Shown here: positions 39,002 through 44,636 of the stretch, piece by piece
How the letters are laid out: the number at the start of each line of letters is the position of its first letter
Position numbering within the stretch: the first letter of the stretch is position 1
Assembly (NCBI GenBank): GCA_902765855.1
Contig: CACXBF010000017.1
Location: 1 to 44,636, forward strand
Direction: 5' to 3'
Source: an uncultured Ruminococcus sp.
GTDB taxonomy: Bacteria > Bacillota > Clostridia > Oscillospirales > Acutalibacteraceae
Length of the DNA stretch: 44,636 bases
Made by a program: the position numbers and the translations under genes
The notes under the pieces: model-generated
What the model saw: only the letters and a program-made list of their open reading frames with translations
The model's database searches: none
What the model was told of the DNA's origin: nothing

Positions 39002-39484
39002 ATGCCAATTTTTGATATTGACGAAATCAAGGAGCTTTTGAACGCATTCGATAGCTCAAAAGCAACTGAGCTTGAAGTAAGAGGAATGGACGGCGAAAGA
39101 TTGATATTCAAACAAACAACAGCCGCTCCTGTTATTGTTGCTAACGAACAGCCTATAATAGCGCAGCCTACTGCTGTTACAACTACTATTCCACAGGCAG
39201 TTTCTAACGATGCGTCAGCTACTTGCACAAAGGATGAACCTGTTCAGGAAGGCACTCCTATTCCATCACCTATGGTAGGCGTTTTCTATGCGGCATCTTC
39301 ACCTGACGCTGAACCTTACATTAAGGTGGGTTCTAAGGTACATAAAGGCGATGTGCTTTGCCTGATTGAAGCTATGAAGCTTATGAATGAGGTCACTGCT
39401 GAAAAAGACGGCGAAATCGTGAGCATCTGTGCTGAAAACGGCCAAGTTGTAGAATACGGTCAGACTTTATTTATGGTAAAATAA
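39002..39484 (+). CDS. accB: Biotin carboxyl carrier protein of acetyl-CoA carboxylase
   Basis: Carries the carboxybiotin between AccC and AccDA. 160 residues: N-terminal helix, a Thr/Pro/Ala-rich flexible linker (about 45-75) and a biotinyl domain with PSPMVGVFY and EAMKLMNE, biotin-accepting Lys126. ATG at 39002 is preferred because GAAAGGA lies 9 bp upstream; ATG 38993 abuts it. Preceded by a short AGCGG/CCGCT hairpin. Confidence 0.94.
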   Translation: MPIFDIDEIKELLNAFDSSKATELEVRGMDGERLIFKQTTAAPVIVANEQPIIAQPTAVTTTIPQAVSNDASATCTKDEPVQEGTPIPSPMVGVFYAASSPDAEPYIKVGSKVHKGDVLCLIEAMKLMNEVTAEKDGEIVSICAENGQVVEYGQTLFMVK

Positions 39485-39500
39485 AATATCAATTCGGAGT

Positions 39501-39541
39501 TTGAAAGAATTTCGACTATTTTAAGTCGTGATTCTTTCAAG
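39501..39541 (+). repeat. Intergenic hairpin between accB and fabZ
   Basis: TTGAAAGAAT.TCGAC with .GTCG.ATTCTTTCAA, about 15 paired bases. The following T-rich stretch is interrupted by G, so partial attenuation or RNA processing is likelier than full termination. Confidence 0.6.
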
Positions 39542-39574
39542 CTTTGTTTTGTTTGTGAAAGGAATTAAAAAACA

Positions 39575-39994
39575 GTGAATAAGGAAGAACTTAAAGCTAT
39601 TATCCCTCACAGAAATTCTATGCTCCTCATTGATGAGGCTACAAAAATTTCAGAAGATACTTCTGTCGGCAAGAAAACTATTGTCGGTGACGAATGGTTT
39701 CTTGACGGTCATTTTCCGGGCAACCCCATTGTTCCGGGAGTTATACTCTGCGAAATGATGGCTCAGACAAGTGCTGTTATTATTGCTGAAAAATCCGCAA
39801 TAAGCACTCCATACTTCACAAGCATTGAAAAGGCTCGCTTTAAGGAAATGGTTCGCCCTGGCGATACATTTGAGATTGAATGCAAGCTTACAAAAAATCG
39901 TGGTATGTTCTATTTTATCGAGGGCAAGGGTACTGTAAACGGTAAACTCTGTGTTAGTGCCAATTTCTCTTTTGCTCTTATTGAAAGGGAGTAA
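39575..39994 (+). CDS. fabZ: 3-hydroxyacyl-ACP dehydratase
   Basis: Dehydrates 3-hydroxyacyl-ACP in the elongation cycle. 139 residues, hotdog fold: PHRNSMLLID start and the signature GHFPGNPIVPGVILCEMMAQ with catalytic His and Glu. Start is GTG, with AAAGGA 9 bp upstream. Five bp before accC, so translation is probably coupled. Confidence 0.95.
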   Translation: MNKEELKAIIPHRNSMLLIDEATKISEDTSVGKKTIVGDEWFLDGHFPGNPIVPGVILCEMMAQTSAVIIAEKSAISTPYFTSIEKARFKEMVRPGDTFEIECKLTKNRGMFYFIEGKGTVNGKLCVSANFSFALIERE

Positions 39995-39999
39995 AGACA

Positions 40000-41361
40000 T
40001 TGTTTTCTAAAATATTGATTGCAAACAGAGGCGAAATTGCTGTAAGAATTATTCGTGCCTGCCGAGAGATGGGCATTTCTACTGTCGCCGTTTATTCTCA
40101 GGCTGATAAGGACGCCCTTCATGTCAGCATAGCTGACGAAAGCTACTGCATTGGCGGTCCTCAAGTTGGTGACAGCTATCTTAATATGGCTGCTATACTT
40201 ACAGTTGCAGTTATTTCTGGTGCTCAGGCTATTCACCCAGGATACGGTCTTCTTTCTGAAAATGCAAAATTCGTTTCACTCTGCGAAAAGTGTAATATTG
40301 AGTTTATCGGACCTTCAAGCGAAATGATTTCTAAGCTTGGCGACAAGGACGAAGCTCGCAGAACTATGAGAAATGCCGGAGTTCCTGTAACTCCCGGCAC
40401 TGATATAATCGAAGATGTAAATATTGCTAAGGAAAAAGCCGCAGAAATCGGCTATCCTATCCTTATAAAAGCTCGTTCCGGCGGCGGCGGTCGCGGTATT
40501 CGTCTTGTACACAATGAAAACGAATTTGAAAATGCTTTCCATTCTGCATCAGCAGAGGCTCAGAGTGCTTTTGGCGACGGTGCCGTCTATATTGAAAAGT
40601 ATCTCAAGCCTGTTAAACATATTGAAATGCAGTTACTTTGCGATAAGTTCGGCAATGTAGTTTGCCTGGGTGAGCGTGAATGCTCTGTTCAGCGCAAAAA
40701 TCAGAAGCTTATCGAGGAAAGCCCCTCCCCTGCTATCACACCTGAAATTCGTGCAAATATGATGGCGGCTGCTAAAAAGGCTGCTCTCGCTGTTGGCTAT
40801 GAAAATGCTGGTACAGTAGAATTTTTGCTCGACAAGGACAAGAATTTCTACTTTATGGAAATGAATACAAGACTTCAGGTTGAACATCCTGTCACAGAAA
40901 TGGTTGTAGGTATCGACCTTGTCCAATGGCAAATCAGAATTGCCGCAGGTGCAAAGCTTTCTATGACACAGGATAAGATTTTTATTCACGGAAGTGCCAT
41001 AGAATGCCGCATAAACGCAGAAGACCCTAACAATAATTATCGTCCAAGCTGTGGTACTATCAATCTTTTACATATTCCTGGTGGTCCTCAGGTTCGTTTT
41101 GATACTGCTATATATCAAGACTACACTGTACCTCCATATTATGATTCTATGATAGGAAAGCTTATAGTTCAGGCTCGTTCTCGTGAACTTGCTATAAGAA
41201 AAATGAAAATGGCTCTCAGTGAGCTTATTATTCAGGGCATTACTCATAACAGAAATCTTCATTTAGATATACTCTCTGATAAGGAATTTGTTGACGGTAC
41301 TTATACAACAGGCTTTATGGAAGATTTTGATAAACGCCGTAACAAACAAAAGGACGAGTAA
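40000..41361 (+). CDS. accC: Biotin carboxylase subunit of acetyl-CoA carboxylase
   Basis: ATP-dependent carboxylation of AccB-biotin. 453 residues: FSKILIANRGEIAVRIIRAC start, HPGYGLLSEN, the ATP-grasp glycine loop SGGGGRGI, and EMNTRLQVEHPVTE. Start is TTG with GGGAG about 8 bp upstream, following fabZ at 5 bp. Full length. Confidence 0.96.
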   Translation: MFSKILIANRGEIAVRIIRACREMGISTVAVYSQADKDALHVSIADESYCIGGPQVGDSYLNMAAILTVAVISGAQAIHPGYGLLSENAKFVSLCEKCNIEFIGPSSEMISKLGDKDEARRTMRNAGVPVTPGTDIIEDVNIAKEKAAEIGYPILIKARSGGGGRGIRLVHNENEFENAFHSASAEAQSAFGDGAVYIEKYLKPVKHIEMQLLCDKFGNVVCLGERECSVQRKNQKLIEESPSPAITPEIRANMMAAAKKAALAVGYENAGTVEFLLDKDKNFYFMEMNTRLQVEHPVTEMVVGIDLVQWQIRIAAGAKLSMTQDKIFIHGSAIECRINAEDPNNNYRPSCGTINLLHIPGGPQVRFDTAIYQDYTVPPYYDSMIGKLIVQARSRELAIRKMKMALSELIIQGITHNRNLHLDILSDKEFVDGTYTTGFMEDFDKRRNKQKDE

Positions 41362-41430
41362 TTTGCTCAAAGCTAACTATAATATATCTACAAGCCTTTG
41401 GGTACTTTGAGCGGAAAGGAAAGAGCTTTA

Positions 41431-42300
41431 ATGTTTAATTCTGATATTTTTAATTTTATGAAGCCAAAAAATGAGCTTGAAAATCAGGGCGAATGGGCAG
41501 AATCCCGTCCATTTATTCCGGATGAGCTTTGGGTTAAATGCCCTGCTTGCAAAAATATGATTCTTACCTCTGACCTTGAGGATAACCTAAAGGTTTGCAG
41601 CAAGTGCGGTCATCATTTCCGCACAAATGCTCGCTACCGCATAAATATAACTGTTGATGAGGACAGCTTTAAAGAAATGGACGCTGACCTCGTTTCTGAA
41701 AATATTCTTGATTTTCCTGAATATACTCGCAAGCTTAAAACATCAAAGATGTCAAGTGGAGAAAATGAGTCTGTTATCTGTGGTACTGCGGAAATCGAGG
41801 GTTCTAAGACTGTGCTTTGTGTAATGGATTCATCTTTTATGATGGGGTCTATGGGAACTGTTACAGGTGAAAAGATAACTCGTGCATTTGAATATGCAAC
41901 AGAAAATAACTTACCTGTTATTGTATTTACTGTTTCTGGCGGTGCAAGAATGCAAGAGGGTATCCTCTCTCTTATGCAGATGGCTAAGACAAGCGGTGCT
42001 GTTAAGCGTCACAGCGACAAGGGCTTACTTTATATAACAGTCCTCACAGACCCTACAACCGGCGGTGTTACTGCAAGCTTTGCTATGGAGGGCGATATTA
42101 TTCTTGCCGAACCAAAGGCCCTTATCGGTTTTGCCGGACCAAGAGTTATAGAACAAACTATTCGTCAAAAACTTCCTAAGGACTTCCAGACAGCTGAATT
42201 TCTCCTTGAAAAAGGCTTTGTTGATGCTGTTGTCAACCGCAAGGATATGAAAAAGACACTTTCAAAGCTTTTGAAGCTTCATTCTAAGGAGGGAATCTAA
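41431..42300 (+). CDS. accD: Acetyl-CoA carboxylase carboxyltransferase beta subunit
   Basis: Moves the carboxyl group to acetyl-CoA with AccA. 289 residues: four-cysteine zinc ribbon (CPACKNM...[10 protein letters not shown], about 34-56), then a crotonase-type carboxyltransferase domain with SGGARMQEG and [16 protein letters not shown] at 41431 follows GGAAAGGAAAG; the earlier frame start at 41398 has no site. The accC-accD gap has a GCTCAAAG/CTTTGAGC hairpin. Confidence 0.95.
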   Translation: MFNSDIFNFMKPKNELENQGEWAESRPFIPDELWVKCPACKNMILTSDLEDNLKVCSKCGHHFRTNARYRINITVDEDSFKEMDADLVSENILDFPEYTRKLKTSKMSSGENESVICGTAEIEGSKTVLCVMDSSFMMGSMGTVTGEKITRAFEYATENNLPVIVFTVSGGARMQEGILSLMQMAKTSGAVKRHSDKGLLYITVLTDPTTGGVTASFAMEGDIILAEPKALIGFAGPRVIEQTIRQKLPKDFQTAEFLLEKGFVDAVVNRKDMKKTLSKLLKLHSKEGI

Positions 42301-42301
42301 G

Positions 42302-43108
42302 ATGAGTGCGATAGATAAAGTTAATGCTGCAAGAGCAAATAACAGACCTACTTCAATCGACTATATAAATAAAATATTCGGAGATTCCTTTATAGAACTT
42401 CACGGCGACAGAAAATTTGGCGACGATAAGGCTATTGTCGGCGGTATAGCAAAGCTTAATGATATGCCTGTAACAGTCATTGGCATAGAAAAAGGCAGAA
42501 ACCTCAAGGAAAGAATGGAAAGGAACTTCGGTTCTGCTCACCCTGAGGGTTACCGCAAGGCTCTAAGACTTATGAAACAGGCCGAAAAATTCAGACGACC
42601 TGTTATCTGTTTTGTAGATACATCGGGTGCATATTGTGGTATCGGTGCCGAAGAGCGTGGTCAAGGTCAGGCAATCGCCGAAAACCTTATGGAAATGATG
42701 ACTCTCAAAACTCCGATTCTTACTATTCTAATCGGTGAAGGCGGAAGCGGCGGTGCATTGGCACTCGCAGTTGCAGACGAGGTATGGATGCTTGAGAATG
42801 CTATTTATTCCGTTATCTCTCCTGAGGGCTGTGCAAGTATTCTTTGGAAAGATTCAAGCAAAACTGCTGAAGCATCTGAATGCTTGAAAATAACTTCTCA
42901 AGACCTTTTCTCTATGGGCGTTATAGAAAGAATTATCAGAGAGCCAAAAGACCTTGACAGCAAGCTTTTTGACGGTTTAAAGCATATCATTGCACAGACT
43001 GTCAGCAAAAAGCTTGAACAGCCAATAGATGTATTGCTTGATAACAGATATAATCGTTTCAGAAAGTTTGGCAAAGATTCTGCTACTTATCTTAGAAATG
43101 ACGAATAA
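42302..43108 (+). CDS. accA: Acetyl-CoA carboxylase carboxyltransferase alpha subunit
   Basis: Partner of AccD. 268 residues, the short Firmicutes form: FIELHGDRKFGDDKAIVGGIA, HPEGYRKALRLMKQAEKF, FVDTSGAYCGIGAEERGQ and GEGGSGGALALAVAD. ATG one base after the accD stop, with AAGGAGGG upstream, so the two subunits are made together. Last gene before the operon terminator. Confidence 0.96.
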   Translation: MSAIDKVNAARANNRPTSIDYINKIFGDSFIELHGDRKFGDDKAIVGGIAKLNDMPVTVIGIEKGRNLKERMERNFGSAHPEGYRKALRLMKQAEKFRRPVICFVDTSGAYCGIGAEERGQGQAIAENLMEMMTLKTPILTILIGEGGSGGALALAVADEVWMLENAIYSVISPEGCASILWKDSSKTAEASECLKITSQDLFSMGVIERIIREPKDLDSKLFDGLKHIIAQTVSKKLEQPIDVLLDNRYNRFRKFGKDSATYLRNDE

Positions 43109-43122
43109 TTGAATTAAAAATT

Positions 43123-43160
43123 AAAGCCATCGTTCATTTTTTATTGAACGGTGGCTTTTT
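43123..43160 (+). terminator. Terminator of the fatty-acid operon
   Basis: AAAGCCATCGTTCA/TGAACGGTGGCTTT stem (with two G-U pairs), 8-nt T-rich loop, then a T tail. Confidence 0.9.
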
Positions 43161-43210
43161 AATTTGAGAAATATTAAATTCAAGGTTTTAGGTAAGTTTG
43201 CCTGTTAATA

Positions 43211-44377
43211 TTAAGCTTTTACAATGTCATCTGCGAGAGTTTCGAGGGCTGTAACTGTTTCTGGTTTTACTGTTGATTTAATTGTAACAACATTATCTAA
43301 GACTGTAAGGTTCTTCATTGTCTCAAGTATACCCTTCATTGTACGAGCTGCAGACGGTGCCCATGAACCGTTTTCGATTATTGCAATCGTACGATTCTGA
43401 TAGTTTTTAGCTTTTAAATGGAGCAAGAAATCCTGCATAACTGGGAATACTCCTCCATCATATGATGCTGATGCAAGGACAAGCTTATTATATCTGAATG
43501 CATCTTCAACATTTTCTGCCATATCACTGCGTGAAAGGTCTGAAACTGTAACCTTAACTGCACCCTTTTCTCTTAGCATCTCTGCAAATTGTTTTGCTGC
43601 TGTAGCTGTATTGCCGTGAATTGAAGCATAGGCAACGAAGATACCTTCATCTTCTGGCTGATAACTGCTCCAAATATCATACTTATTAATATAATAGCCA
43701 AGATTCTCTTTGAGGATAGGTCCATGAAGTGGGCATATCATCTGAATATCAAGTGTTGCAGCCTTCTTGAGAAGAGCCTGAACCTGAAAACCATATTTAC
43801 CTACAATATTAAAGTAGTAGCGTCTTGCTTCGCAAGCCCAATCTTCATCAGCACTCAATGCACCGAATTTTCCGAAACCATCGGCTGAGAAAAGAACTTT
43901 CTCGCTCTCTTCATATGTAACCATAACTTCCGGCCAATGAACCATAGGTGCCATAATAAATTTGAGTGTGTGTGTGCCAATATTAAGAGTGTCACCCTCT
44001 TTTACTACTATCTTTCTTCCCTCAAGGTCAATATCAAAGAACTGAGGAATCATAGCAAAAGTTTTGACATTTCCGACAAGCTTCATCTCCGGATACTTAT
44101 CTGCAAGAATTTTCAAGCTTGCTGCGTGGTCCGGCTCTAAATGCTGAACAACAAGATAATCCGGCTTTTTGCCATCAAGGACTTTTTCGAGATTTTCGAG
44201 CCATTCATCAGTTTTGCGTTTATCAATGGTATCCATAACAGTAATCTTATCATCAAGAATAACATATGAATTATAGGATATGCCATTAGGAACTACATAC
44301 TGACTCTCGAAAAGGTCTATATCGAGGTCATCTGCACCAATATATTTGATGGAATCCGAAACTGTAATATTTGACAT
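43211..44377 (-). CDS. FprA-family flavodiiron protein
   Basis: A-type flavoprotein that reduces O2 or NO to protect anaerobes. 388 residues: a beta-lactamase-like di-iron domain with HLEPDHAA (H-x-E-x-D-H ligands), a His in MVHWPEVM, Asp in SADGFG and His in CPLHGP, then a flavodoxin domain (about 250-388) starting VAYASIHGNT. ATG at 44377 follows GGAGGAATTTATA; the TTG at 44392 overlaps that site. Single gene with its own promoter. Confidence 0.94.
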   Translation of the reverse strand: MSNITVSDSIKYIGADDLDIDLFESQYVVPNGISYNSYVILDDKITVMDTIDKRKTDEWLENLEKVLDGKKPDYLVVQHLEPDHAASLKILADKYPEMKLVGNVKTFAMIPQFFDIDLEGRKIVVKEGDTLNIGTHTLKFIMAPMVHWPEVMVTYEESEKVLFSADGFGKFGALSADEDWACEARRYYFNIVGKYGFQVQALLKKAATLDIQMICPLHGPILKENLGYYINKYDIWSSYQPEDEGIFVAYASIHGNTATAAKQFAEMLREKGAVKVTVSDLSRSDMAENVEDAFRYNKLVLASASYDGGVFPVMQDFLLHLKAKNYQNRTIAIIENGSWAPSAARTMKGILETMKNLTVLDNVVTIKSTVKPETVTALETLADDIVKA

Positions 44378-44410
44378 TATAAATTCCTCCAATTTTAAGA
44401 ATTATTACTG

Positions 44411-44439
44411 AATATATAATAACATATTTATTGGCGCAA
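44411..44439 (-). promoter_or_regulatory. Promoter of the flavodiiron gene
   Basis: Minus-strand TTGCGC, 17-bp spacer, TATATT, about 34 bp before the start codon. Confidence 0.55.
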
Positions 44440-44492
44440 TAAAAGCTATAAAATAAAATTTATATATTTTTTTCAATTCGGGAAGATTTTGC

Positions 44493-44521
44493 TTGACAAA
44501 TCAGGCTCTAAGTGATATAAT
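44493..44521 (+). promoter_or_regulatory. tRNA promoter
   Basis: Perfect TTGACA, 17-bp spacer, TATAAT, 37 bp before the tRNA. Confidence 0.88.
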
Positions 44522-44558
44522 AATTCTTGCTTGATTGAAAGCGTTGTCAACTGAATAC

Positions 44559-44635
44559 GGGGCATTAGCTCAGTTGGTTAGAGCAACCGGCTCATAACCG
44601 GTCGGTCCGGGGTTCGAGTCCCTGATGCCCCACCA
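44559..44635 (+). tRNA. tRNA with CAT anticodon (probably elongator tRNA-Met)
   Basis: Acceptor GGGGCAT/ATGCCCC, D arm AGCTCAGTTGGTTAGAGC, anticodon stem ACCGG/CCGGT with loop CTCATAA, T arm GGGGTTCGAGTCCC and encoded CCA. CAT can be elongator Met or, after lysidine modification, Ile2. Initiator Met is excluded because the first pair is G-C matched and the anticodon stem lacks the GGG/CCC run. Confidence 0.95.
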
Positions 44636-44636
44636 A

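Overview
The window looks like low-GC Clostridia (Oscillospirales/Ruminococcaceae-like, an inference). Genes are AT-rich with strong AGGAGG ribosome sites and frequent TTG/GTG starts. The right half is ordinary housekeeping: aspartokinase, homoserine dehydrogenase, a class A PBP, a type II fatty-acid operon with acetyl-CoA carboxylase, a flavodiiron protein and two tRNAs. The left ~28 kb is a conjugative-element backbone with accessory cargo.

Conjugative element (1 to about 28 kb). The left edge is an IS3-like insertion that cut the 5' end of a gene. Next come a BspA-type LRR protein, a VirD4 coupling ATPase, an internally duplicated helical protein, a VirB2/Maff2-like pilin, and a very large VirB6-like protein with an Ig-like ectodomain. 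A BspA-like lipoprotein, two tandem type I toxin-antitoxin-like modules, two small membrane proteins, PrgI (VirB3-like) and VirB4 follow. Then come an unknown block that includes a degenerate TadZ/MinD-like protein, a RelBE pair, a phosphoesterase, topoisomerase III, a DUF3991/toprim protein, a GNAT-like gene split by a frameshift, a winged-helix protein, a SEC-C/YkgJ protein and a serine recombinase. No relaxase, integrase or NlpC/P60-VirB8 protein lies in the window, so the element should continue to the left.

Defence-like cargo (25.2-28.1 kb). A type III toxin-antitoxin locus has three near-identical 42-nt ToxI repeats, a terminator, and a ToxN/AbiQ-family nuclease. It is followed by an unknown gene and a convergent ParB-like gene. 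Related hairpins bound this segment at both ends. Next is a possible third small-peptide/antisense-RNA locus, paired palindromes, and a ~350-nt structured non-coding stretch with its own terminator. The segment ends at the 3' side of a tRNA-Pro gene, a plausible but unproven element boundary.

Most notable: the ToxN protein, the LRR protein and the truncated first gene end in the same ~45-residue module. This ties a toxin to proteins of the transfer region. The tandem type I modules carry inverted repeats that change in step between copies, as expected for a functional RNA fold-back.

Core region (28.6-44.6 kb). PBP, hom and lysC run leftward. The fabH-fabD-fabG-fabF-accB-fabZ-accC-accD-accA cluster runs rightward from one good promoter to a strong terminator. 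It carries neither acpP nor an enoyl-ACP reductase. FprA (leftward) and a CAT-anticodon tRNA with a consensus promoter close the window.
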